Assembly (NCBI RefSeq): GCF_000177215.2
Contig: NZ_CM001368.1
Location: 930,001-994,000 of the forward strand
Source: Solidesulfovibrio carbinoliphilus subsp. oakridgensis
Lineage (GTDB): Bacteria; Desulfobacterota; Desulfovibrionia; Desulfovibrionales; Desulfovibrionaceae
Reading direction: 5' to 3'
Length of the DNA stretch: 64,000 nucleotides
Below the pieces are notes generated by a model, which was not told the DNA's origin, did no database searches, and saw only the letters and a program-made list of their open reading frames with translations. Of the stretch, positions 34,915-42,527 are shown one piece after another; positions within the stretch are counted from its first letter, which is position 1, and every line of letters begins with the position of its first letter. The position numbers and the translations under genes are program-made.

Positions 34915-36153
34915 ATGCACCATTTCGCGTACCGGGGCGGCGAGCTCTATGCCGAGGACGTTCCCGTGTCGACCCTTGTCGCCGCCTACGGCACCCCGCT
35001 CTACGTTTACAGCGCCGCCACCCTGCGCCGCCATTTCACGGCCTTTGACTCGGCGTTTGGCGGCCTGCCCCACCTCACCTGCTTTTCCGTCAAGGCCAAT
35101 TCGAACCTGAGCGTCCTTAAAACCCTGGCGGCCATGGGGGCTGGCGTGGACATTGTCTCGGGCGGGGAGCTCTACCGGGCGTTGGCCGCCGGTGTCGCCC
35201 CGGAAAAGATCGTCTACTCGGGCGTGGGCAAGCGGGCCGCCGAGATCGAGCAGGCGCTCACGGCCGGCATCCTCATGTTCAACGTGGAATCCCTGGGCGA
35301 ACTCGAACGCATAAGCGCCATTGCCAAGCGCCTGGGCAAGACCGCGCAGGTGAGCCTTCGCATCAACCCGGACGTGGACCCCAAGACCCATCCGTATATT
35401 TCCACGGGGCTCAAAAAGAACAAGTTCGGCCTGGACATCGAAAATTCCCTGGCCGCCTATGCCAAGGCCATGGAACTGCCGAACATCACCCCGGTCGGCA
35501 TCGACTGCCACATCGGCTCCCAGCTCACCTCCATCTCGCCCTTCCTGGAGGCCCTGGACAAGATCCTGACCTTCCGCGAGAAGCTCTGCGCCATGGGCAT
35601 CGTACCCCGCTACCTGGACCTCGGCGGCGGACTCGGCATCCAGTACGACGAGGAAGACCCGCCCCACCCCAAGGAATTCGGCGAGGCCCTGACCAAGGCC
35701 CTGGGCGACCTGCCCATGACGCTCATCCTCGAACCCGGCCGGGTCATCGTCGGCAATGCCGGCATCCTGGTCACCGAGGTCGTGTACACCAAAAAGACGC
35801 CGAGCAAGGATTTCGTCATCGTGGACGCGGCCATGAACGACCTGATCAGGCCCTCGCTCTACGACTCCTTCCATGCCATCCGCGAGGTCCGGCCGGCCGG
35901 CCGGGAGACGCTCAACGTGGACGTGGTCGGCCCCATCTGCGAGTCCGGCGATTTCCTGGCCCGGGACCGGGACCTGCCGGCCGTGGCCCCGGGCGAATTG
36001 CTCGCCGTCTACTCGGCCGGCGCCTACGGCTTCACCATGTCCTCGAACTACAACTCCCGGCCCCGGGCGGCCGAGGTCCTGGTCGACGGCGAGACAGTCA
36101 CGGTGGCCCGCCGTCGTGAGACCTACGAGGACCTGATCGCCCTGGAACGCTAG
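34915..36153 (+). CDS. lysA: Diaminopimelate decarboxylase
   Basis: LysA is the PLP-dependent enzyme that converts meso-diaminopimelate to lysine. The 412-residue protein is a fold-III alanine-racemase-like enzyme: CFSVKANSN holds the PLP lysine (near residue 57), HIGSQLT and DLGGGLGIQY bind the phosphate, EPGR follows, and the C-terminal GPICESGDF and AGAYGFTMSSNYN carry the substrate-binding Cys and Tyr. The start has AAGGAG about 9 nt upstream and lies 4 nt after the mutS stop. A LysA-like paralogue is encoded at 41222-42484. Confidence 0.96.
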   Translation: MHHFAYRGGELYAEDVPVSTLVAAYGTPLYVYSAATLRRHFTAFDSAFGGLPHLTCFSVKANSNLSVLKTLAAMGAGVDIVSGGELYRALAAGVAPEKIVYSGVGKRAAEIEQALTAGILMFNVESLGELERISAIAKRLGKTAQVSLRINPDVDPKTHPYISTGLKKNKFGLDIENSLAAYAKAMELPNITPVGIDCHIGSQLTSISPFLEALDKILTFREKLCAMGIVPRYLDLGGGLGIQYDEEDPPHPKEFGEALTKALGDLPMTLILEPGRVIVGNAGILVTEVVYTKKTPSKDFVIVDAAMNDLIRPSLYDSFHAIREVRPAGRETLNVDVVGPICESGDFLARDRDLPAVAPGELLAVYSAGAYGFTMSSNYNSRPRAAEVLVDGETVTVARRRETYEDLIALER

Positions 36154-36391
36154 GAACCGATTCCATCGCCCCGGCCTGGGGCTCTTTGCATAGCCGGCCG
36201 CCGGAGACTGTCGTCCCGGGGCCGGCTGCCGTAGGGGACCACCGCGCCGCTTGCGGCAGGCTGCGGTTCCTCTCTTGACCGGACAGGTTCCGGCGGTTAT
36301 CTCATGGAACATGGGGCCGGTCGCACTGCGCGGCCAGCCCTCTTCGGACACGCCTCCCCCGACGTCGAACCATCCCGGAGGGCCTGCCGCT
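36154..36391 (+). terminator. Intergenic region with lysA terminator-like hairpin
   Basis: GCCCC 36168-36172 pairs with GGGGC 36178-36182 and is followed by TCTTT, a weak intrinsic terminator 14 nt after lysA. A second inverted repeat (AGCCGGCC 36192-36199 with GGCCGGCT 36220-36227) follows. The remaining sequence up to the next gene keeps an open frame but lacks coding character, and ends with the GGAGGG ribosome site at 36377-36382. Confidence 0.45.
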
Positions 36392-36928
36392 GTGAATGCC
36401 GCCTTGCCTGCGCTTCTCATCCTGCAAATCGTCTTTTGCGGTGACAGCATCACCAAGGGCTGGGAAATCTACAACCTGTTCGACCAGCCGCAGAAGGTCT
36501 ACATCAACGGCGTCGAATCGTGCACCAGCGCGGACATCCTGAAGCGCATCGAGCCCATTGCCGCCAAGAAGCCGCACAAGCTCTTTCTCATGATCGGCAT
36601 CAATGAAATCAAGGCCCAAAACCGCATCATCGACAATTACGACAAGATCATCAGAATAATCCAGGAAGCCTCGCCCTACACGCTCATCTACGTGCAAAGC
36701 ATCCTGCCCACCCGCAGCCAGACCATCGACAACGCCGACATCCTGGCCACCAACAAACGCTTGAAAGCCCTGTGCGCCCGGCAAAACAACTTCGTGCGCT
36801 ACATCGACCTCTACGACTCGTTTCTGGCCGACGACGGCAAGCTCGGCCCCAATTTCACCGAAGATGGCATCCATCTCACCAAAAACGGCTACTCGCTCTG
36901 GAAAAAACTCCTTCTAAGCCAGATGTGA
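36392..36928 (+). CDS. SGNH/GDSL-family hydrolase
   Basis: The 178-residue protein has the SGNH blocks: GDSIT (catalytic Ser) about 18 residues from the start, MIGINEI in place of the GxND block, and DGIHLTKNGY with the Asp-His pair near the C-terminus. These enzymes hydrolyse esters, often acetyl groups on lipids or glycans. The GTG at 36392 is chosen because GGAGGG stands 9 nt upstream and because GDSIT then falls at the usual distance. An in-frame longer start exists but adds an uncharacteristic Pro-rich stretch. The hydrophobic beginning is probably the first beta strand rather than a cleaved signal. Confidence 0.78.
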   Translation: MNAALPALLILQIVFCGDSITKGWEIYNLFDQPQKVYINGVESCTSADILKRIEPIAAKKPHKLFLMIGINEIKAQNRIIDNYDKIIRIIQEASPYTLIYVQSILPTRSQTIDNADILATNKRLKALCARQNNFVRYIDLYDSFLADDGKLGPNFTEDGIHLTKNGYSLWKKLLLSQM

Positions 36929-37090
36929 CGCCCCGGAGGCGGCCATGGTGTCCCGGCCGGCCGAGGGGGCCTCGGCGTCGCCGAAACGCGGCTCTTTTTT
37001 CTTGCCCCTGTCATGACAAATCCGCAGGTTGCGAGTATACGGTAGACTCCAAACATGCACCAAACCCACGCATGCGTGAAGGAGAACACC

Positions 37091-37354
37091 ATGGGCGACA
37101 AATCGGAAATCTTCCACTGCGACGAAAAAATGCTGACCTACGACGCCGCCATCTATCTGGAAAACCTCGTGGCCGGATTGCGCCAGGGCAAACTGGGCGT
37201 AACGGGCGAGGACGGTCCGGTCTGCATCGATCTCCCCCTTGTCGGCACCCTTGAGGTCAGCTTCAAGGAAAAGATCAAGCCCGGCAAATCCAAGCGCAAG
37301 CTGACCATCGAGTTGTCCTGGAAGGACAAAGAGGACATCGGTCTCGAGGACTAG
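37091..37354 (+). CDS. Amphi-Trp domain protein
   Basis: The 87-residue protein fits the small amphi-Trp family: KMLTYDAAIYLENLVAGLRQGKLGV near the N-terminus, then an amphipathic beta segment with IDLP and VSFKEKIKPGKSKRKLTIELSW carrying the conserved Trp. Function is unknown; it occurs widely in sulfate reducers. The ATG has AAGGAG 6 nt upstream. Codon use is like that of neighbours. The gene stands alone, 162 nt behind the SGNH gene. Confidence 0.75.
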   Translation: MGDKSEIFHCDEKMLTYDAAIYLENLVAGLRQGKLGVTGEDGPVCIDLPLVGTLEVSFKEKIKPGKSKRKLTIELSWKDKEDIGLED

Positions 37355-37438
37355 CCGCCCGCGCCCGTCAGCCGGCCGCAACCGCGTCCGCGCCGACAAC
37401 CGGCCTGCGGCCCGGCCCGTTGCATCGCCGTCTCAAAG

Positions 37439-37483
37439 GCAAACGCCTCCCCGGAACCAAAGAGGTCCCGGGGAGGCGTTTGC
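37439..37483. terminator. Long hairpin between convergent genes
   Basis: A 20-nt arm at 37439-37458 pairs with 37464-37483 with a single mismatch; the loop is AAAGA. It lies between the end of the amphi-Trp gene and the end of the FMN dehydrogenase gene, which face each other. There is no T-run on either side, but the stem is very strong, so it most likely serves as a bidirectional terminator or RNA end block. Confidence 0.7.
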
Positions 37484-37520
37484 ATTCCGGTCCAGCCGAC
37501 TCTTTTGGTGTTTCCAGACC

Positions 37521-38549
37521 TCAGCCGCAGGGATTGGGACAAAGGATGTGCGGAGAGACCTCACGCACCGAGGCCGTGCCGGTCAGGAGCATGGCGGATG
37601 CCAGTTCGGCCCGCAGCTTTTGCAGCAAAAAGGCCACGCCTTCGGCGCCGCCGCCAAACGCCCCGGTCACCAGCGGCCGGCCGACCAGCACGGCGTCGGC
37701 TCCGAGGGCCAGGTATTTGAGTACGTCGGCCCCGGTCCGGACGCCGCCGTCGGCCAGGATCACCCCGCGGCCCTTGACCGCCCGGACGATGCCCGGCAGG
37801 ACCTCGGCCGCGCCCGGGGTGTGGTCGAGGACCCGGCCGCCGTGGTTGGAAACCACGATGGCGGCCGCGCCGGCGTCAAAGGCCAGCCTGGCCTCGTCCG
37901 GGGTCATGATGCCCTTGACCACGAACGGCAAGGTGGTGCCGGAGATGAGTTCGGCCAGCTCTGCCGGCGTCTTGGGCGAAACGGGCTGCCCCTTGAGGGC
38001 CATGACGGCCAGGCCCGCGCCGTCCACGTCCACGCCGGCGGCCACGGCCCCGGCCGCCTGGGCCTTTTTCAGAAGCGCCTTGACGGCTTCCTGGGCCCGG
38101 GGCTTGATAAACGGGACGCCGTGGCCGCCCGCGGCCGCGATGGCGGCAAGGCCGCTGTCGAACATGGCCGGATCGGCCCCGTCGCCGCTCATGCCGAGGG
38201 TGCCGGCGGCCTTGGCCCCGGCGACGATCGTGCGGATGAAGTCCTCTTCGGACAGTCTCCCGCCCATGTTGTAAAGAACTCCTGTCATGGGGGCGGCCAG
38301 AACCGGCATGGACAGTTCCCGGCCGAAAAGATTTACAGTGGTGTCGGCGGTCCTGACACCATGGAGCGTGCGCATGTTGAGCCGATAGGCGCAGAGGGCC
38401 TGCAGGTTGGCCCCGAAGGCCGCCCCCGTACCCGTCCCGCCCATGCCCGGGGCCTCCCCGGCGCAGGCCCGGCCGTCGCAGACCGGGCAGACCCGGCAGT
38501 ATCCCTTGAGTTCTTCCCTGGCTTTTTTGCGAAGTGTCGTCAGATCCAT
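37521..38549 (-). CDS. FMN-dependent alpha-hydroxy-acid dehydrogenase with N-terminal Cys cluster
   Basis: The 342-residue TIM-barrel protein belongs to the lactate/glycolate oxidase family. FMN- and substrate-binding features include VLAAPMTG, PFVVKGIMTPDEA with the Lys, IVVSNHGGRVLDHTPG with the catalytic His, and LADGGVRTGADVLKYLALGA with VLVGRPL. The N-terminus adds a Cys-rich stretch, GYCRVCPVCDGRACAGE (C18, C21, C24, C29), that could bind an Fe-S cluster or metal. The substrate is unknown; a lactate-like role would fit a sulfate reducer. The ATG at 38549 has GGAGG 8 nt upstream. Confidence 0.88.
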   Translation of the reverse strand: MDLTTLRKKAREELKGYCRVCPVCDGRACAGEAPGMGGTGTGAAFGANLQALCAYRLNMRTLHGVRTADTTVNLFGRELSMPVLAAPMTGVLYNMGGRLSEEDFIRTIVAGAKAAGTLGMSGDGADPAMFDSGLAAIAAAGGHGVPFIKPRAQEAVKALLKKAQAAGAVAAGVDVDGAGLAVMALKGQPVSPKTPAELAELISGTTLPFVVKGIMTPDEARLAFDAGAAAIVVSNHGGRVLDHTPGAAEVLPGIVRAVKGRGVILADGGVRTGADVLKYLALGADAVLVGRPLVTGAFGGGAEGVAFLLQKLRAELASAMLLTGTASVREVSPHILCPNPCG

Positions 38550-38777
38550 CTCAAGCGCCTCCAGTGGTGCGAAGTAAGGAGAGCGGCCGGCGGTCCGGCC
38601 CTCCCCGTCCTATCCCTCGGCCGGCGCACGGGCAAGCCATCGGATCCGTGGAAAGCCCCTCCGGGCCGGCCTATCCCACTTTTTTTTCACGTGACTTGGC
38701 CTTTGCCCCCATGGTAAGCGCCACCTTCGAATGCCGGCGTCAGCGCCGCCTTCTCCAACGCCAGAAACGAGGAGCCT
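38550..38777. promoter_or_regulatory. Divergent intergenic region
   Basis: These 228 bases separate the FMN dehydrogenase and the EF-hand/LysM lipoprotein genes. A short T-run at about 38680-38690 and CACGTG follow in the middle. Ribosome sites are seen at both ends (GGAGG for the minus gene, GAGGAG for the plus gene). I cannot define promoter hexamers and I see no gene. Confidence 0.3.
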
Positions 38778-39401
38778 ATGCGGCCTATCATTGCTTGTTT
38801 GGCTCTCGGCCTGCTGGCCGGGGTCACTGCCTGTTCCGGAGGGGACAAAGATTCCTTCCGCAATGTCGATCATGACAAGAACGGCCGGATTTCCTACGAG
38901 GAACTGCTGTTCGTGTTCCCGGAAGTCAGCCCCGAAGTCTTTGCCAAGCTCGACGCCAACGGCGACGGCGGCCTTTCCCTCGAGGAATACCAAACCTTTG
39001 CAAAGGGCGATATCCAGCCGGCCGCCGGGGGCCAGGCTCCGGCCAAGACCCCGGCCGCGCCAAAGCTCCCGGCCCAGGGGCAGATGCGGCCGGGCGATGG
39101 CGGCCAGTTGTCCATTCCCTACCGGGGTGAGGAAGTCATCGAGATTCCGGCGCCAGGAAGTGACGCTGGCGCCAAATCCCGGTCCGACAAAGGGAAAAAG
39201 GACCCGAAAGACCAAAAGGCCAAGCCCGAGGCCACCAAAAGCGGCGAAGCCACCCAGTATACCGTGGTCCGGGGCGACAACCTGCGACGGATCGCCCACA
39301 AGTTCGGCGTCACCGTAGAAGACATCACCCGGGCCAACGGCAACATGAACCCGGACACCCTTCGCGACGGGCAGGTGCTGACGATTCCGGCCCATCCCTG
39401 A
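38778..39401 (+). CDS. Lipoprotein with two EF-hands and a LysM domain
   Basis: The 207-residue protein has a lipoprotein signal peptide (GVTAC, lipidated C19), two consecutive canonical EF-hand loops (residues 31-42, DHDKNGRISYEE, and 59-70, DANGDGGLSLEE), a Pro/Lys-rich linker (about 77-155) and a C-terminal LysM domain (about 158-205; YTVVRGDNLRRIAHKFGVTV). It probably sits in the periplasm on a membrane, binding calcium and peptidoglycan. This combination is unusual; each domain is clear. The ATG has GAGGAG 4-5 nt upstream. Confidence 0.88.
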   Translation: MRPIIACLALGLLAGVTACSGGDKDSFRNVDHDKNGRISYEELLFVFPEVSPEVFAKLDANGDGGLSLEEYQTFAKGDIQPAAGGQAPAKTPAAPKLPAQGQMRPGDGGQLSIPYRGEEVIEIPAPGSDAGAKSRSDKGKKDPKDQKAKPEATKSGEATQYTVVRGDNLRRIAHKFGVTVEDITRANGNMNPDTLRDGQVLTIPAHP

Positions 39402-39477
39402 TCCTCCCGCCCCTCCTTGCCCGTTCGGGTGTCGGGCGGCGTGGCTGCAGGTATGGCGACGGATTTTTGCCTGAAAA

Positions 39478-39503
39478 AACCACGCCGGAGACGCGGCGTG
39501 GTT
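39478..39503. terminator. Hairpin between lipoprotein and TPR genes
   Basis: AACCACGCCG 39478-39487 pairs perfectly with CGGCGTGGTT 39494-39503 around a 6-nt loop. A run of A precedes the left arm, so the U-tract would be on the minus-strand transcript, whereas the flanking genes are on the plus strand. It may still act as an RNA hairpin on the plus message. Confidence 0.45.
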
Positions 39504-39576
39504 CCGGTGAAACCCTCGGCGGATTTCGTGGCAGTGACAGGAGCCCCCTGCGGGCTCGCGGAAAGGAAACGGCATC

Positions 39577-40389
39577 ATGCGATTTTTTCACCTCATGCTT
39601 GCGGCCCTCCTCTTTTTGGCCGCGGTCGCCCCGGCCAACGCCCTGACCCAGGAAGAGATCCTCAAGCGCCGATTGGACAAGATGCGCCAGGCCGAGCCGG
39701 AAATACGTACCGAAGAGCAGCAGCGCCAGGAGCAGAACCGGCAAAACGCCGCCTCGGTCGCGTCCGAGCCGGTCAAGGCCGATACCGAGACCCTGGCCAT
39801 CCCGGATCCTGTCCGTCGGCCGTCGCCGGAACCCAAAAGCGGCCTGTGGCAGCAAAAGCCGGCTGCCGCCAAACCGGCCGTTGACGCGCCGCCCCAGGCA
39901 AACGTTTCCCCGCAACAGGCCGCAACGCCGCCCCCCCTTCCGGCCGGGACTCTTCCCGCATCGAGCGCCTCGCCGGCTCCGATCGCTGCGCCAACGCCGG
40001 CCCCGGCCGCCAAGGCCAAAGGCTCGACCCGCGATCCGAAGGCCGCCGCGGCCCTGGCCGCCCAGGCCGCCAAGGCCGCGTCCGCCGGCGACATGGACAC
40101 CGCCCTGACCTTGCTCGACGAAGCCGTGGCCGCCGATCCGTTCGACCCGGACCTGCTCAACAACCGGGGCAACGTGCAAAACAATAGGGGAAAGGTGAAG
40201 GAAGCATTGGCGGATTACGACAAAGCGATTACCTTGAAGACCTCGGATGCGGCCTACTTCACCAATCGTGGCTTGGCGCACGAACGGCTCGGTAACCCGG
40301 AACGGGCCTGCACCGACTACAAGAAAGCCTGCGAGTTGGGAGACTGCGAGTTTTTCAAGAGCTTCAAAGCGGAAGGCCATTGCCGGTAA
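39577..40389 (+). CDS. Periplasmic TPR-repeat protein
   Basis: The 270-residue protein starts with a signal peptide (1-22, cut after ANA), has a charged helical part (24-60), a long Pro/Ala-rich linker (65-150) and three TPR repeats (about 158-262; ALTLLDEAVAADPFDPDLLNNRGN, then KVKEALADYDKAI and GNPERACTDYKKACELGDC). Cysteines near the end may form a disulfide. It probably scaffolds protein contacts in the envelope. The ribosome site AAAGGAAAC is 7 nt from ATG. The next gene may overlap its last 10 nt. Confidence 0.87.
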   Translation: MRFFHLMLAALLFLAAVAPANALTQEEILKRRLDKMRQAEPEIRTEEQQRQEQNRQNAASVASEPVKADTETLAIPDPVRRPSPEPKSGLWQQKPAAAKPAVDAPPQANVSPQQAATPPPLPAGTLPASSASPAPIAAPTPAPAAKAKGSTRDPKAAAALAAQAAKAASAGDMDTALTLLDEAVAADPFDPDLLNNRGNVQNNRGKVKEALADYDKAITLKTSDAAYFTNRGLAHERLGNPERACTDYKKACELGDCEFFKSFKAEGHCR

Positions 40390-41036
40390 ACGCGGCACGA
40401 CTTGCCGGCGCCGTGTCCGGATCGGCTCAACAGGTTGGGATAACAGGCCTGGCCCATTTATTGCTCAATTGCAGGCAGAACAGACTGCCGTCCGGTCGCC
40501 TCGGGGGTGCCCCGGCCGGCCCGGTCGCCCTGGCGGCCGGGGAGGAGGTCTCCCTGCCTGCAAGCGTACTTCTCGTCTGCCCGGATCTCCGGGGATTGAC
40601 GTCCCTGACCGGGGCCCTGTCCGGCCACTATCCCGTGCTTGCCGCGAGCAACGGGCAAGAGGCCTTGCGCCTGGCGCGACGGCACGCCTCCTGCCGTCTG
40701 GCCTACTGCGAAATGGGTGGAAACGCCGCCGCCACCGTGGCCCTGGCCAACCGTCTGGTCAAGGCGCGGCCCGGCCTGGCGGTCATCGCCCTGGTCCGGC
40801 CGCCCTGTCCGGCCGGAATCCGCCAGGCCGTGGCCGAAGGCCTGCTCCAGGGCGTGTGCCTGCTTCCCCTGTCCCCGGAAGCGCTTCGGGCCAAGACCCG
40901 GGCCATCCTGGCCAGCCGCGCCGCCGACCCGGACAAGGGCCAACGCCCGGGCGGCATTCTGACCCGGGAGGAGGTGGATTTCCTCCTGGGCCGGCCGGAC
41001 CCGGACAAGGAAACCGACTGCCACCGGAGGCAGTGA
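40380..41036 (+). CDS. Degenerate receiver-domain protein (start uncertain)
   Basis: The product (up to 218 residues) has an alpha/beta domain (about 58-175) with the size and helix order of a response-regulator receiver: LPASVLLVCPDLRG, then SNGQEALRLARRH, RLAYCEMGG, IALVRPP and GVCLLPLSPEAL. The phospho-acceptor Asp is missing (E111 or so in YCEMGG) and the acidic pair after strand 1 is reduced. So it is a pseudo-receiver that cannot be phosphorylated in the usual way. Start choice is poor: TTG at 40380 overlaps the TPR gene by 10 nt; GTG at 40413 is an alternative. No partner is evident. Confidence 0.5.
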   Translation: MPVNAARLAGAVSGSAQQVGITGLAHLLLNCRQNRLPSGRLGGAPAGPVALAAGEEVSLPASVLLVCPDLRGLTSLTGALSGHYPVLAASNGQEALRLARRHASCRLAYCEMGGNAAATVALANRLVKARPGLAVIALVRPPCPAGIRQAVAEGLLQGVCLLPLSPEALRAKTRAILASRAADPDKGQRPGGILTREEVDFLLGRPDPDKETDCHRRQ

Positions 41037-41151
41037 CCGCCTCCGGGCGGCTCTGCGCCGGCCTCGCGCCTGCCCTGGCAACGCGAAACCTTCCCGGACG
41101 ACCGCATCCGGTCGAACGACCGTTTGCCGTCTCCGGTCCCGGCACTGCACA

Positions 41152-41180
41152 CCTTGAAATCGCAGACCCGGATTTCAAGG
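41152..41180. terminator. Terminator-like hairpin between convergent genes
   Basis: CCTTGAAATC 41152-41161 pairs perfectly with GATTTCAAGG 41171-41180 around a 9-nt loop, and a T-rich tract follows about 9 nt later. It lies in the 185-nt gap between the pseudo-receiver gene and the LysA-like gene, which point at each other. Confidence 0.55.
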
Positions 41181-41221
41181 CAAGCTCCTTTTCATTTTTT
41201 CCTAAAAAAGCACCCGGTTGT

Positions 41222-42484
41222 TCAAGGACGCCGCCAGGTTTCGGCTTCGCCGCGCCAGAACCGCACCACGTCGTCCGGTGACTCGCGTTCCCGCAGCACC
41301 GAAAAGCGGCCATCCCGCACGGCCAGGACCCGGGGCATCTGCCGGCTGTTGTAGCGCGACCACATGGACAGGGTGTAGGCCCCAACGTCGCGGATGACGA
41401 GCAGGTCGCCCTCGTCGATGTCCGGCAGGCGGACCCGCCAGACCGGAAAGTCTCCGGAAAAGCACAGCGGCCCGGCCAGATGCCAAGCACTTTTTTCCCC
41501 TGTCTTTTCCAGGCCGTCCGCCGTGAGGACCGCCACCCGGTGGGACCACGACTTCGGGTTGTAGCACTCACGCACGAACATGTCCGCGCCAAGGTGCAGC
41601 ACGGCCGTCCGGTGGCCCCGCTGGCGCTTGACGTATTCCACCCGGCTTATGGCCACGGCAGCCGGGGCATGGAGCCATCGGCCGAATTCGGTCACCAGTT
41701 CCCGGTCGCCGGAAAAGATTCCCGGACAGCGCGTGGCCAGGGCCGCGGCATAGGCTGCGGGCGTGGGCGGACTGTCGTTCTCGCGGTAGGTGGCCGGCAG
41801 GCCGCCGCCGATATCCAGCCGCCGCACCCGGCCGGGCCCCTGCTCCCGGTCGATTTCCAGGGCCAGGTCGTAGACGGCCCCGACCCCGGCCACAAGCAGA
41901 TCCAGGGGACAGCCCTGAGACCCGACATGGACGTGCAGGCCCGTCAGCCAGGGATGGCGGGCAAAGGCGGCCTTGATCTCCCGCCGCTTTTCCAGGGGCA
42001 CGCCGAACTTCGAATACCGTCCGGCCACGCTGGTGGCCTTGATGCGGCCAAGGCCGACCTGGGGATTGACCCGGAGTCCGGCCTCGGGCGGGCGGCCAAG
42101 GGAGGCGGCCAGGGTGTCCAGGCGGGCCACTTCCTCCAGATTGTCGGCATTGACCCACACGCCGAGGGTCAGGGCCAGTCGCAGCTCGTCTGCGGTCTTG
42201 GCCGGGGAGTCGAAGACGATCCGGCCGGCCGGCACTCCGGCCGCCAGGGCCAGATGGAGTTCCGGCAGGGAGGCGGCCTCGGCCCCGGCCCCAAGTCCCC
42301 AGAGAAACGCCAGCACCGGCGGCAGGGGATTGGCCTTGACGGCCACGGCCGCAAGCGTTTGCGGTCCGAAGGCGGCCGCGAGTTCGGCCACCCCCGCTTC
42401 CAGCCGGTCCAGATCGTAGACCACCACGGCCGTGTCCGTTTCGCGGATCATGCCGTCGACCAGGGCCTTTCGCACCATTTCCAT
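41222..42484 (-). CDS. Type III PLP-dependent decarboxylase, LysA paralogue
   Basis: The 420-residue protein shares the LysA/ornithine-decarboxylase fold: AVAVKANPLPP with the PLP lysine (about residue 50), GLHVHVGSQG, DIGGGLPATY, TEFGRW in place of EPGR, and C-terminal PLCFSGDF plus DVGAYTLSMWSRYN. It is only moderately like the lysA product at 34915. TEFGR instead of EPGR and the lack of a close LysA match argue for another substrate (an amino-dicarboxylate, or carboxynorspermidine-like). The ATG at 42484 has AAAGGA 8 nt upstream. It follows the permease gene by 43 nt on the same strand. Confidence 0.8.
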   Translation of the reverse strand: MEMVRKALVDGMIRETDTAVVVYDLDRLEAGVAELAAAFGPQTLAAVAVKANPLPPVLAFLWGLGAGAEAASLPELHLALAAGVPAGRIVFDSPAKTADELRLALTLGVWVNADNLEEVARLDTLAASLGRPPEAGLRVNPQVGLGRIKATSVAGRYSKFGVPLEKRREIKAAFARHPWLTGLHVHVGSQGCPLDLLVAGVGAVYDLALEIDREQGPGRVRRLDIGGGLPATYRENDSPPTPAAYAAALATRCPGIFSGDRELVTEFGRWLHAPAAVAISRVEYVKRQRGHRTAVLHLGADMFVRECYNPKSWSHRVAVLTADGLEKTGEKSAWHLAGPLCFSGDFPVWRVRLPDIDEGDLLVIRDVGAYTLSMWSRYNSRQMPRVLAVRDGRFSVLRERESPDDVVRFWRGEAETWRRP

Positions 42485-42527
42485 GACGTTGTCCTTTCGT
42501 CCCGGGTCGAGGATCGGACGGAGCCGC

